A stretch of DNA of 39,341 nucleotides from JACMLD01 sp040007355 (GTDB lineage Bacteria; Bacteroidota; Bacteroidia; Chitinophagales; Chitinophagaceae): NCBI GenBank assembly GCA_040007355.1, contig JBDTVE010000065.1:1-39341 (forward strand). The letters run 5' to 3'. Numbering within the stretch: position 1 is the stretch's first letter; each line of letters starts with the position of its first letter. The translations under genes were made by a program, and so were the position numbers. The notes under the pieces are model-generated. The model made no database searches. It was not told where the DNA came from and saw only the letters and a program-made list of their open reading frames with translations. Positions 25,942 to 33,893 of this stretch are shown here, one piece after another.

Positions 25942-27165
25942 ATGACGGAAGCCACGGACAGGAGCAAACGGCAAAATTTTTTCCTGGTGTTGATACTGGG
26001 AGGTCTGAATGCTATTACGCCTTTTTCAATTGATATGTACCTTCCGGGTTTTCCGGGCATCGCCCGTGATTTGCATACCAGCATGGGTAATGTGGCCCTG
26101 TCTGTATCTACCTATTTCCTGGGTTTTGCATTGGGCCAGATCCTGTATGGCCCATTACTAGACCGTTTTGGAAGAAAATCTCCTTTGTATATCGGAATGA
26201 GCCTGTACATACTGGCATCGCTTGGTTGTATCGTCTTTCCGTCCATTTCCTGGTTACTGGCAGCCCGGTTTTTTCAGGCGCTTACGGGTTGCGTAGCATC
26301 CGTGGCCGCCATTGCCATGGTGCGTGATTTTTTTCCCGCTAAAGAAAATGTCCGCATTATTTCGTTGCTGGTATTAGTACTGGGTGCCTCGCCATTGCTG
26401 GCGCCTACGGCGGGCAGCTTTGTTGTTATCACGCTGGGCTGGCGATGGATTTTTGTGGTGCTGGCCCTGCTGGGATTCATCATGTTACTGGTCACGATTT
26501 TTTTCCTGCCTGAAGGACATGCCCCGGACCCTTCTATGTCTCTTAAACCAGGGCCCATTATAAAAGGATTCAGAACCATCTTATTAACCCGGCAATTTTA
26601 TAAGTATGCGCTGGCCGGCAGTTTTTCTTTTGCCGGGCTTTTTGTATACGTGGCCGGTTCGCCGGCTATATTCATGGAAGACTTCGGGGTAAGCCCGGGT
26701 GTGTATGGCGGCATCTTTGCATTTCTTTCCATTGGTTTTATAGGCGGCAGCCAGTTGAACCACTTGCTTTCACGTAAATGGACAAACGAAGAAGTGCTCC
26801 GGGCAATTATTGCCATCCAGGCGGTTACGGCCCTGGCCTATTTTATCGGGGTGTATAATCATTGGTACGGTCTTATAGGAAATATTGTTTTTCTTTTTGT
26901 GATCCTTTTGTGCACCGGGCTAAGCTATCCAAATGCCGCCGCCATTGCCATGATCCCGTTTAGCAAAAATGCCGGCAGTGCATCTGCGCTCCTGGGTTGT
27001 ATCCAGATTGGCATCGGAGGATTGATTTCCGCGGGTGCCGGGATACTGCATGTTAAAGGCAGCCTCGCAGTTGCTGTTACCATGGCGCTTTCGTCTGCAA
27101 CGGGGCTGGTCATTTTACTGGCTGGCAGGGCTGGCAAAGCGCAGCCCCTTGCCAGTAATGGTTGA
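25942..27165 (+). CDS. Bcr/CflA family drug-resistance MFS exporter
   Basis: The 407-residue protein has about 12 membrane helices and the Bcr/CflA signature: ITPFSIDMYLPGFPGIARDL in helix 1, GQILYGPLLDRFGRKSPLYIG (MFS motif A), RFFQALTGCVASVAAIAMVRD (motif B region) and GASPLLAPTAGSFVVITLGWRWIF. These proteins are proton antiporters for drugs and sometimes dipeptides. ATG 25942 is chosen over an in-frame TTG at 25894, because the extra 16 residues are not membrane-like and abut the stop codon of the SDR remnant. Substrate is unknown. Confidence 0.92.
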   Translation: MTEATDRSKRQNFFLVLILGGLNAITPFSIDMYLPGFPGIARDLHTSMGNVALSVSTYFLGFALGQILYGPLLDRFGRKSPLYIGMSLYILASLGCIVFPSISWLLAARFFQALTGCVASVAAIAMVRDFFPAKENVRIISLLVLVLGASPLLAPTAGSFVVITLGWRWIFVVLALLGFIMLLVTIFFLPEGHAPDPSMSLKPGPIIKGFRTILLTRQFYKYALAGSFSFAGLFVYVAGSPAIFMEDFGVSPGVYGGIFAFLSIGFIGGSQLNHLLSRKWTNEEVLRAIIAIQAVTALAYFIGVYNHWYGLIGNIVFLFVILLCTGLSYPNAAAIAMIPFSKNAGSASALLGCIQIGIGGLISAGAGILHVKGSLAVAVTMALSSATGLVILLAGRAGKAQPLASNG

Positions 27166-27350
27166 ATCCTGGAAAAAAAGTGCAATAGGTATTAGATCTT
27201 TTCTGTTACCTGCAAGGAGCTGCTGTTGGGTATGAATCATAGCGGGAGATAAGGAATCCCGGCCATACCTGTCAAAGATCTCAACAAGGTTGTCGCAATA
27301 GCCCCCCTGCAATGTCGCATCCGCAACCCATGCAACCCAAACGTTTCATA

Positions 27351-27358
27351 TATTTTTG
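27351..27358 (+). promoter_or_regulatory. -7 box of the ArsR-type gene
   Basis: TATTTTTG matches TAnnTTTG exactly and ends 17 nt before ATG 27376. No strong -33 match was found. It would drive the ArsR-SRPBCC-VOC run. Confidence 0.5.
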
Positions 27359-27375
27359 TAGCAGAAAGATTGAAA

Positions 27376-27777
27376 ATGATTCGAGATATGATGAGAAGAG
27401 ATGTATTCCGTGCAATAGCGGATCCAACCAGGCGGGCAATATTGAATATTATCTCCCATCAACCGCTTACGGTGAATACTGTTGCGGGAAATTTTTCGGT
27501 GAGCAGGACGGCCATTTACAAACACATTAAGATATTGAAAGAGTCCGGCCTGGTCATTGTAAAAAAAAGCGGACGGGAGCGGTATTGTGAAGCAAAAATG
27601 GGAAAACTGCAGGAGGTAACGGATTGGGTAACCCAGTTTCGTGAACGCTGGGACCAGCGCCTGGTTGGTCTGGAACAATGCCTGGATGAATGGCAGGTAG
27701 CTAAACGGGAAAGTTCGGCCAGGAAAAAAAGCAGCAGGGGTGGCAGAAACACCGGCGGCGATAGGCTTCGCCATTGA
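27376..27777 (+). CDS. ArsR-family winged-helix regulator
   Basis: The 133-residue protein shows the ArsR fold without metal-binding cysteines: VFRAIADPTRRAILNIISHQPLTVNTVAGNF is followed by the recognition helix SVSRTAIYKHIKILKESGLV and the wing KKSGRERYC. ArsR proteins paired with SRPBCC genes, as here, form a common bacterial module whose signal is rarely known. The C-terminus is basic (RKKSSRGGRN). ATG 27376 is used; TTG 27370 and ATG 27388 or 27391 are alternatives. The SRPBCC gene follows 23 nt later. Confidence 0.9.
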   Translation: MIRDMMRRDVFRAIADPTRRAILNIISHQPLTVNTVAGNFSVSRTAIYKHIKILKESGLVIVKKSGRERYCEAKMGKLQEVTDWVTQFRERWDQRLVGLEQCLDEWQVAKRESSARKKSSRGGRNTGGDRLRH

Positions 27778-27800
27778 TTAGTCAACTAAACCAACTATAT

Positions 27801-28340
27801 ATGAATATCTTACTGATCATCCTTGGCATTATTTCTGCGCTTGTTGTGCTCCTGCTCATTATTGCGCTTTTTATTAAACAAGAATATACTGTTGAAAGAA
27901 CAATCTATATTGACCGGCCGTTTCAGCAGGTGTTTGATTATATACGATATGTAAAAAACCAGGACCAGTACAGTGTATGGAATAAAATGGACCCGGCCAT
28001 GAAAAAGACCTATTCTGGCACTGATGGTACCGTTGGATTTGTGTATAGTTGGGACAGTGCTAATAAAAGAGCAGGCAAGGGCGAGCAGGAGATCAAAGCA
28101 ATAAAGGATGGCGAAAGAATTGATATGGGACTTCATTTTATAAGGCCATTTGAAGGAAGGGCTAATTCTTATATGGCGGTGAACCCTTTATCTGGCGCCC
28201 AGTCAAAGGCAACCTGGGGTATTGTGGGCAAAATGAACTACCCCATGAACGCCATGCTGCTGTTTATGAATATGGAACATATAATGGGAAAAGATTTGTT
28301 GGCAGGTCTTGAAAACCTGAAAGAAGTACTTGAAAAATGA
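27801..28340 (+). CDS. membrane-anchored SRPBCC family protein
   Basis: The 179-residue protein starts with one membrane helix (MNILLIILGIISALVVLLLI) followed by an SRPBCC/START-like ligand-binding domain. That domain has the classic beginning VERTIYIDRPFQQVFDYIRYVKN, then FVYSWDSANKRAGKGEQEI and the terminal helix MGKDLLAGLENLKEVLE. ATG 27801 is chosen; a TTG at 27774 overlaps the ArsR stop codon but would put polar residues before the helix. Its pairing with ArsR suggests it is part of the regulated response. Ligand is unknown. Confidence 0.87.
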   Translation: MNILLIILGIISALVVLLLIIALFIKQEYTVERTIYIDRPFQQVFDYIRYVKNQDQYSVWNKMDPAMKKTYSGTDGTVGFVYSWDSANKRAGKGEQEIKAIKDGERIDMGLHFIRPFEGRANSYMAVNPLSGAQSKATWGIVGKMNYPMNAMLLFMNMEHIMGKDLLAGLENLKEVLEK

Positions 28341-28380
28341 CCGGTCTTAAAACTTTTTAATCAATCTAAAACAAAGCAAA

Positions 28381-28800
28381 ATGACCATTAATCCTTATTT
28401 AAATTTCCCGGGTACAACAGAATCCGCATTCAATTTTTATAAATCGGTGTTTGGCGGAGGATTCTCCGTACTGCAACGTTTTAATGAAACACCCGAGGGC
28501 GACAAGATGAGCCCGGAGCTGCAAAACCAAATCATGCATATTTCTTTGCCCATTGCCCCCGGTTATTATTTAATGGCAACCGATGCGCCGGCAGAAATGG
28601 GTTTTTCTTTAAAAGCGGGTAACAATCACTATATCGCCATCAGTCCCGATAGCCGCGAAGACGCGACCCGTTTATTCAACGGTTTATCAGCCGGCGGGAA
28701 GGTAGAGATGGAATTACAGGATATGTTTTGGGGCGCCTACTACGGTTCCTTTGAAGATAAATTTGGTATCAGGTGGATGGTTAATTACGATAAAAAATAA
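28381..28800 (+). CDS. VOC family (PhnB-like glyoxalase-fold) protein
   Basis: The 139-residue protein has the PhnB-type VOC pattern: INPYLNFPGTTESAFNFYKSVFGG at the start, a middle strand MHISLPIAPGYYLMATDAP, and the end DMFWGAYYGSFEDKFGIRWMVNYD. Most of these proteins have no proven activity, and E. coli PhnB itself is uncharacterised. It follows the SRPBCC gene by 40 nt in the same direction and is probably co-transcribed with it. Confidence 0.9.
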   Translation: MTINPYLNFPGTTESAFNFYKSVFGGGFSVLQRFNETPEGDKMSPELQNQIMHISLPIAPGYYLMATDAPAEMGFSLKAGNNHYIAISPDSREDATRLFNGLSAGGKVEMELQDMFWGAYYGSFEDKFGIRWMVNYDKK

Positions 28801-29077
28801 ACCCCGCCGGTACAAATCCATCAGCTGCAAGAGTGCTGTTTGGACGATATGATTGCGGTTGTGTATATACGTTATTTTCAACGCAAACATCATTTTTCCA
28901 GGCATCCGGTTTTCGAAGAAAGAGGATACCAAAAACGCGTTCTGAACAGGCTGTCTTTTGCCTGCGCCAGCCCTTGCAGTTTTACACCCCGGATTCCCAT
29001 CGGTTTATTAAATACCTGCTGCAGGCGGTCGGGCTTTATTTATTGAAGTTTTCCATCTATCATAAAAAAACAAACAC

Positions 29078-29458
29078 ATGAAAAAAATAAACATATTCTA
29101 CTGGATTTTTACCGGTTTGTACGGAGCCTTTATGCTTGTGAGCTCTATACCGGATATTGTTTCCTCACCGGATGCCATTGTCATTATTACCACACACCTG
29201 GGCTATCCCACCTATTTTATACCTTTTATCGGGGTGGCAAAGTTTCTGGGAGGCATCGTCATCCTGGTGCCTGGTTTTCCAAGGTTAAAAGAATGGGCTT
29301 ATGCTGGGTTGTTTTTTGATTTGACTGGCGCGGTGTATTCCAGCATAGCCGTGGGAGATAAAATTTCTCAATGGTGGCCTATGCTCCCATTCTTTGGGGT
29401 ACTGGCTGGCTCCTATATCTTTTACTGTAAAAAGCGGAAAGCAATGCTGTTGAGATAA
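29078..29458 (+). CDS. DoxX-like small membrane protein
   Basis: The 126-residue protein has four predicted membrane helices in the DoxX-like arrangement: IFYWIFTGLYGAFMLVSSIPDI, the conserved HLGYPTYFIPFIGVAKFLGGIVIL, EWAYAGLFFDLTGAVYSSIAVGD and a final helix with a basic tail. DoxX-like proteins often sit beside ArsR and SRPBCC genes, as here. The 277-bp gap after the VOC gene shows no convincing gene. Function is unknown. Confidence 0.88.
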   Translation: MKKINIFYWIFTGLYGAFMLVSSIPDIVSSPDAIVIITTHLGYPTYFIPFIGVAKFLGGIVILVPGFPRLKEWAYAGLFFDLTGAVYSSIAVGDKISQWWPMLPFFGVLAGSYIFYCKKRKAMLLR

Positions 29459-29472
29459 CAAAGCTGTTTGTT

Positions 29473-29682
29473 ATGATAGAAATTTTCAAAACAGATATCC
29501 GGAAGGTTGCGCAGATGAAAAAAATGGTAGCCCTTTTGCTGCAACATTTTCCGGACAATAAGATAAATATCGACCTCCACGACTGCGACAAGGTACTCAG
29601 GATAGAAGGAGGTAATTTTTTGCCGGCTGCAATCGCCACGCTGGTAAAAGAAAATGGTTTCATGTGCATCCGGCTGGAATAG
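29473..29682 (+). CDS. small protein, possibly HMA/ferredoxin-like fold
   Basis: The 69-residue protein (MIEIFKTDIRKVAQMKKMVA ... FPDNKINIDLHDCDKVLRIEG ... LVKENGFMCIRLE) has a beta-alpha-beta-beta-alpha-beta pattern like heavy-metal-associated (HMA) domains. It lacks the CxxC metal site, having single cysteines at DLHDCDKVL and GFMCIRL. Similar short proteins are common in Bacteroidota and have no assigned role. It begins 15 nt after the DoxX-like gene and is probably in the same transcript. Confidence 0.75.
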   Translation: MIEIFKTDIRKVAQMKKMVALLLQHFPDNKINIDLHDCDKVLRIEGGNFLPAAIATLVKENGFMCIRLE

Positions 29683-29782
29683 ATCTTCCGTTCAGACAAA
29701 TGACCCCGCGTCCGGTTCACGAGAAATATAGAAACCAAAGCAAATATTGCTACACCTGTCTTTATTTTTTGTAGGAATGCCC

Positions 29783-29860
29783 CGGCAGGCCTGCTTCAAG
29801 TCACTATGCAGTACCGTTAACCCAAACTACGGTATGGTATAACTGAAGCAGGGCCTGCCG
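29783..29860. repeat. long nested inverted repeat (REP-like)
   Basis: CGGCAGGCCTGCTTCA (29783-29798) and TGAAGCAGGGCCTGCCG (29844-29860) pair over 16 bp with one bulged G. Inside the 45-nt loop, TACCGT (29812-29817) and ACGGTA (29829-29834) form a second stem. This could be a REP-type or small MITE-like element, or a structured RNA. Confidence 0.6.
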
Positions 29861-29886
29861 TTCTTTTGTTCACACCAGCCAAGGCC

Positions 29887-29908
29887 CCTGCCCAAAAACA
29901 TGGGCAGG
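29887..29908. terminator. hairpin, possible terminator
   Basis: CCTGCCC (29887-29893) and GGGCAGG (29902-29908) form a perfect 7-bp stem with an 8-nt loop, followed by CGCTTTTA on the plus strand. The U-tract is weak and displaced, so termination is uncertain. Confidence 0.35.
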
Positions 29909-29951
29909 CGCTTTTACCCCGGAGCGTGCCTGAAATAGTATGGGGATTCAA

Positions 29952-29969
29952 TTTAATCAAACGATTAAA
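29952..29969. promoter_or_regulatory. putative TetR operator upstream of the ABC efflux operon
   Basis: TTTAATC (29952-29958) and GATTAAA (29963-29969) are perfect inverted arms 4 bp apart. They end 3 bp before the -33 box of the tetR-ABC operon promoter. The position suits autoregulation by the TetR-type protein encoded next; AT-richness makes a chance repeat possible. Confidence 0.45.
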
Positions 29970-29972
29970 AAA

Positions 29973-30004
29973 TTTGTTTAATTCAGAATTTGTTTTTTCC
30001 TTTG
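29973..30004 (+). promoter_or_regulatory. promoter of the tetR-ABC efflux operon
   Basis: -33 TTTG (29973-29976), 20-bp spacer, -7 TTCCTTTG (29997-30004, one mismatch to TAnnTTTG). Transcription would start near 30010, leaving about 11 nt before ATG 30021. Confidence 0.6.
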
Positions 30005-30020
30005 TGTTCTAATAAAGCAC

Positions 30021-30638
30021 ATGGCCGGAAAACAAAAAGCAAAGTTGGCGGATATCTCCACCGAAGAAAAGATAAAAGATGCTGCCCGCACCGTATTCAC
30101 CAAAAAAGGGTATGCAGCCACCCGTACCCGGGAAATTGCCGAGGCGGCGGGTCTTAACCTGGCCCTGCTAAACTATTATTTCCGAAGCAAGGAAAAGCTT
30201 TTTGAGATCATCATGCTGGAAAAGATGCAAAAATTTTTCAGCGTGTTGCTGCCGGTCATCAACAACCCGGATACATCGCTTGACAAGAAGGTGGCGGATA
30301 TTACAGCTAATTATATTGATCTGCTGACCGCCAATCCCGAACTACCGCTATTTATTTTAAGCGAAGTGAGAAACAACCCCGAGTTTTTTATCCGCGTTAC
30401 GCAAAAGGAAAATTTCATCCGCGATGCTATTTTCGTGCGGCAGCTGCAGGAAAAACGGCCTGGTATCAACCCGCTGCAGTTCTTGTTAAGCCTGCTGGGG
30501 ATGTGCATTTTCCCCTTTATAATGAAACCCGTTTTCCGGAAGATGACCGATACCAGCGAAGCGGAATTTGAGCAAATGATGCTGGAAAGAAAGGATTTGA
30601 TACCCGGTTGGACCAGGGCCATGCTCAGAACAAAATAA
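30021..30638 (+). CDS. TetR/AcrR family repressor (CecR-like), first gene of the ABC efflux operon
   Basis: The 205-residue protein has the TetR DNA-binding domain at about 14-62: EEKIKDAARTVFTKKGYAAT, then TREIAEAAGLNLALLNYYFRSKEKLFE. The C-terminal domain is helical and includes LPLFILSEVRNNPEFF, a stretch common in TetR proteins that control efflux pumps. It heads an operon that otherwise matches E. coli YbhGFSR, whose regulator CecR (YbiH) is also TetR-type. It probably represses its own operon through the inverted repeat at 29952-29969. The ligand is unknown. Confidence 0.92.
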   Translation: MAGKQKAKLADISTEEKIKDAARTVFTKKGYAATRTREIAEAAGLNLALLNYYFRSKEKLFEIIMLEKMQKFFSVLLPVINNPDTSLDKKVADITANYIDLLTANPELPLFILSEVRNNPEFFIRVTQKENFIRDAIFVRQLQEKRPGINPLQFLLSLLGMCIFPFIMKPVFRKMTDTSEAEFEQMMLERKDLIPGWTRAMLRTK

Positions 30639-30672
30639 AGAGGTCCGGAATTGAAATTTAAAAGAGACTGCC

Positions 30673-31947
30673 ATGAAACTGGTTAAAAAAATAAGATGTA
30701 TACTGCTGTTATTACCGGCTATCACCGGCCAGGCACAGGTGCAATCCTTTACCATTGAACAATGTTATGAGCTGGCAAAACAAAATTATCCGCTGTTAAA
30801 AAAACATGAACTCATTGCCAGGACCGCCGACTATTCCATAGACAATGCCGGTAAGGTATACCTGCCGCAGTTCTCTATCAGCGGACAGGCCAGCTACCAG
30901 TCGAAAACCATCAATTTTGCTGATGTGCTGGGTTCGCTTCCGGGGATTTCCGCTCCGGCCCTTAGTAAAGATCAGTACCGCGTTCAGGCAGCAATCAGCC
31001 AGCAGATCTATGACGGCGGTGCTACCAGGAGCCAGCGAGATATCATACGGGCAAATGCAGCCGTACGGGAACAAAAGCTGGAAACAGACCTGTACGCATT
31101 GAAAGAACGGATCACGCAATTGTATTTTTCAATTTTGCTGATGTATGAACAATTGCAGCAGAATGAGATAAAAAAAGCTAACCTGCAAAGCGCCGCAGAT
31201 AAGGCCGAGGCCGCGCGCCGCAACGGAACGGCATTCAAAAGTGCCGTAGATGAACTGCGGGCTGAAGTGGCCGGCGCCGAACTGGTTAATATTGAATTCC
31301 GGGCTAACTGGAAGGCCTACCTGCAAATGCTGTTTATCTTTATCGGGAAGCCCTTCAATGAAATGGTGAAACTGCAGGAACCCGCGCAACAATTACTGGA
31401 CACCGTTATAAAAAGACCGGAATTAGCCCTTTTTTCCTTCCAGAAAAAAGTTTTTGAAGCAGAAGAAAAACAATTGCAATCCGGTTATTTGCCCAAATTG
31501 AGTGCATTTGTACAGGGCGACTATGGCCGGCCCACGCTTAATATCATAGACAATAAATTTGGGCCCTGGTGGCTCGGCGGGCTACGCCTGAACTGGGAAC
31601 TGGGCAGTCTATACACGCTTAAAAACAACCGCGCCCTGCTTAAAAACAACCGGGGCGATCTGGATATTGACCAGGAAACATTTGTGTATAATACCCGGCT
31701 GATGCTGAGCCGGCAGAATAGTGAAACAGAAAAATATGCAGACATGGTGCGGCAGGACGATGCCATCATAGCATTCAGGGCTGCTGTTACAAAAGCCGCA
31801 CAGGCCCAGCTGGATAACGGCGTTATTACCGTGCATGAGTATATTTCAAAGCTGGATGCCGAGAACCTGGCAAGACAGGCAAAGATCCTTCATAACACGC
31901 AGCTTCTGCTGGCGCAGTATACCTATAAAAATACTTCTGGAAATTAA
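30673..31947 (+). CDS. TolC family outer membrane efflux protein
   Basis: The 424-residue protein has a signal peptide (MKLVKKIRCILLLLPAITGQAQ) and the two helical repeats of the outer-membrane efflux family. It opens FTIEQCYELAKQNYPLLKKHEL and has SQQIYDGGATRSQRDII in the first half. A matching GGLRLNWELGSLYTLKNNRALL lies in the second, and NGVITVHEYISKLDAENLARQAK near the end. It starts 34 nt after the tetR-type gene. It is only distantly like the TolC-type protein of the RND operon. It would be the outer-membrane channel dedicated to the ABC exporter encoded downstream. Confidence 0.92.
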   Translation: MKLVKKIRCILLLLPAITGQAQVQSFTIEQCYELAKQNYPLLKKHELIARTADYSIDNAGKVYLPQFSISGQASYQSKTINFADVLGSLPGISAPALSKDQYRVQAAISQQIYDGGATRSQRDIIRANAAVREQKLETDLYALKERITQLYFSILLMYEQLQQNEIKKANLQSAADKAEAARRNGTAFKSAVDELRAEVAGAELVNIEFRANWKAYLQMLFIFIGKPFNEMVKLQEPAQQLLDTVIKRPELALFSFQKKVFEAEEKQLQSGYLPKLSAFVQGDYGRPTLNIIDNKFGPWWLGGLRLNWELGSLYTLKNNRALLKNNRGDLDIDQETFVYNTRLMLSRQNSETEKYADMVRQDDAIIAFRAAVTKAAQAQLDNGVITVHEYISKLDAENLARQAKILHNTQLLLAQYTYKNTSGN

Positions 31948-31964
31948 TCGATCAATTTTGTTTT

Positions 31965-32912
31965 ATGAAATACAAGATACTTGCAGCATTGTCTTTACTG
32001 GTAGCAGCCGCTTCCTGTAATACCGGTAATAATGATTATGATGCATCGGGCAATTTTGAAGCAGACGAAGTAATTGTTTCGGCCGAACAGAATGGAGTAT
32101 TGCTTTCATTTACCATCCATGAGGGAGATACCGTTCAGGCGGGTGCCGTTGTAGGCCAAATTGATACAACCATCCCGGCCCTGCAACGCGAACAGGCGCA
32201 GGCAAGCATTCAGGCCCTGCAGCAAAAAACATCTTCTGTTGCGGAACAAAACAATCTGGTCAGGAAACAACTGGTTGTTATGGAAGCCCAGCTGGCACAA
32301 CAGGTAAAAGAAAAGGCACGGGTAGGTAACCTGGTAAACGAAGATGCCGCTACCCGCAAACAACTGGATGATATTACAGCACAGGTAGACCAGATGCAAA
32401 AGCAGATTGCCGTTTCCCGGCAGCAGATAAACGTGAATATTTCCAACAGCAATACCCAAAACAAATCAATTCTCAGTGAAAAAAGCCCGCTTCAAAAGAT
32501 CGTAGCGCAATACCAGGAGCAGGTAAAAAGAGGTCGGGTAGTAAATCCCGTTACCGGTATCGTGCTTACCAAATATGCCCTCCGTGGCGAGATGGCCATA
32601 ACTGGTAAACCCCTGTATAAGATTGCCAACACGGATACGCTTACTTTAAAGGCATATATATCGGGAATCGATCTGGCGCAGGTTAAAACAGGTCAGCCGG
32701 TACGAGTACGCATCGACCAGGAAAAAAAGGAGTATAAGAACTATCCCGGAACCATTTACTGGATATCATCTAAATCAGAATTTACACCCAAGACCATTCA
32801 GACCAAAGACGAAAGGATCAACCTGGTATATGCTATCAAGGTGAGGGTAAAAAACGACGGGTTTCTTAAAATTGGCATGTACGGCGAACTAAGCTGGCAT
32901 CAGCCGGAATAG
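31965..32912 (+). CDS. HlyD/YbhG-like efflux adaptor, lipoprotein
   Basis: The 315-residue adaptor has a lipoprotein signal with lipobox AASC (Cys18). A biotinyl-lipoyl half (SAEQNGVLLSFTIHEGDTVQAGAVVGQIDT) is followed by a long coiled-coil hairpin (about 66-180) rich in Gln and Ala. The second lipoyl half reads GRVVNPVTGIVLTKYALRGEMAITGKPLYKIAN, and a beta-barrel end completes it. This is the YbhG-type layout that links an inner-membrane ABC exporter to TolC. Gap to tolC is 17 nt and to the first ATPase 21 nt, so it is surely co-transcribed. Confidence 0.92.
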   Translation: MKYKILAALSLLVAAASCNTGNNDYDASGNFEADEVIVSAEQNGVLLSFTIHEGDTVQAGAVVGQIDTTIPALQREQAQASIQALQQKTSSVAEQNNLVRKQLVVMEAQLAQQVKEKARVGNLVNEDAATRKQLDDITAQVDQMQKQIAVSRQQINVNISNSNTQNKSILSEKSPLQKIVAQYQEQVKRGRVVNPVTGIVLTKYALRGEMAITGKPLYKIANTDTLTLKAYISGIDLAQVKTGQPVRVRIDQEKKEYKNYPGTIYWISSKSEFTPKTIQTKDERINLVYAIKVRVKNDGFLKIGMYGELSWHQPE

Positions 32913-32933
32913 AGGGATTGAAAACAGGAAAAT

Positions 32934-33884
32934 ATGGCTTCGGTAACAGTTCAGCATATCAGTAAGACATACAACGCCGGCACCGTGCTGGCCGTTGATG
33001 ATATTTCTTTCGAGGTGCAGCAAGGCGAGCTCTTTGGGCTAATAGGACCGGATGGAGCGGGTAAAACTTCGCTGTTCCGGATACTGACAACCGTTTTACT
33101 GGCAGACAAAGGCAATGCTTCGGTAGCGGGTTATGATGTGGTGAAGGACTACCGGGCCATACGCAAGTGCGTGGGATATATGCCGGGTAAATTTTCACTG
33201 TACCAGGACCTTACCATTGAAGAGAACCTTGAATTTTTTGCGACTGTATTTGGCACTACCCTGAAAGCCAACTATGATCTGATCAAAGATATTTATGACC
33301 AGATTGAACCCTTTAAAAATCGCCGGGCCGGCAAACTCTCCGGTGGCATGAAGCAAAAGCTGGCGCTTTGTTGTGCACTGATACACAAACCGGAGGTGCT
33401 GCTGCTGGATGAACCCACCACCGGGGTGGATGCCGTATCAAGAAAGGAGTTCTGGGATATGCTAAAGCGACTGAAACAACAGGGGATTACGATACTGGTG
33501 TCAACGCCCTATATGGACGAAGCCAACCTGTGCGAGCGCATTGCCCTGATACAAAATGGCAGGATCCTGTCGGTGGACACACCGCCAAACATCGTGAAGG
33601 CCTACCCGGTAAATTTGTACGCGGTTAAAGCGGCCGAAATATACAGGTTGCTAACTGATCTGAGAAATAACCCGCAGATCGAAAGCTGTTATGCCTTTGG
33701 CGAGTTTTTACATATCACCATCCGCGATAAAGACCGGGAGGGCGAAAAGATATTAAAAGATATTATAGCAGCTGGGGGTCACCGTGATATCGTCATAAAA
33801 AAAATAACCCCCACCATTGAAGATAGTTTTATCAGGCTCATGAACCAGCCCGGCGCCGGAGTAAGCGGTCTGGCTATCCCTTAA
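32934..33884 (+). CDS. ABC transporter ATPase, equivalent to the YbhF N-terminal half
   Basis: The 316-residue ATPase has Walker A GPDGAGKTS (38-46) with Asp in the usual Asn position, as I recall for the first YbhF domain. The signature is canonical, LSGGMKQK (135-142), and Walker B is VLLLDEP (155-161). The switch (H-loop) histidine is replaced: the segment reads VSTPYMDEA, with Pro192 where His is expected. A C-terminal extension (about 240-316) follows. With the next gene it would form an asymmetric pair. It drives drug or cation export through the two ABC-2 permeases encoded downstream. Confidence 0.93.
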   Translation: MASVTVQHISKTYNAGTVLAVDDISFEVQQGELFGLIGPDGAGKTSLFRILTTVLLADKGNASVAGYDVVKDYRAIRKCVGYMPGKFSLYQDLTIEENLEFFATVFGTTLKANYDLIKDIYDQIEPFKNRRAGKLSGGMKQKLALCCALIHKPEVLLLDEPTTGVDAVSRKEFWDMLKRLKQQGITILVSTPYMDEANLCERIALIQNGRILSVDTPPNIVKAYPVNLYAVKAAEIYRLLTDLRNNPQIESCYAFGEFLHITIRDKDREGEKILKDIIAAGGHRDIVIKKITPTIEDSFIRLMNQPGAGVSGLAIP

Positions 33885-33893
33885 AATAGGAAG

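Larger units (their letters stand above)
29683..30020. other. structured intergenic region before the second efflux operon
   Basis: This 338-bp gap contains no gene. It holds a long nested hairpin (29783-29860), a second hairpin (29887-29908), an AT-rich inverted repeat (29952-29969) and the promoter of the tetR-type gene (29973-30004), each listed separately. Confidence 0.7.

Noticed and set aside
27115..27312. A minus-strand frame of 65 codons between the Bcr/CflA exporter and the ArsR gene
   Set aside because: The translation looks mildly protein-like but overlaps the exporter's 3' end, has no promoter and matches nothing I recognise.
28801..29077. Overlapping frames in the VOC-DoxX gap
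   Set aside because: Two frames are open at once, starts are weak, and no family or signal is visible.
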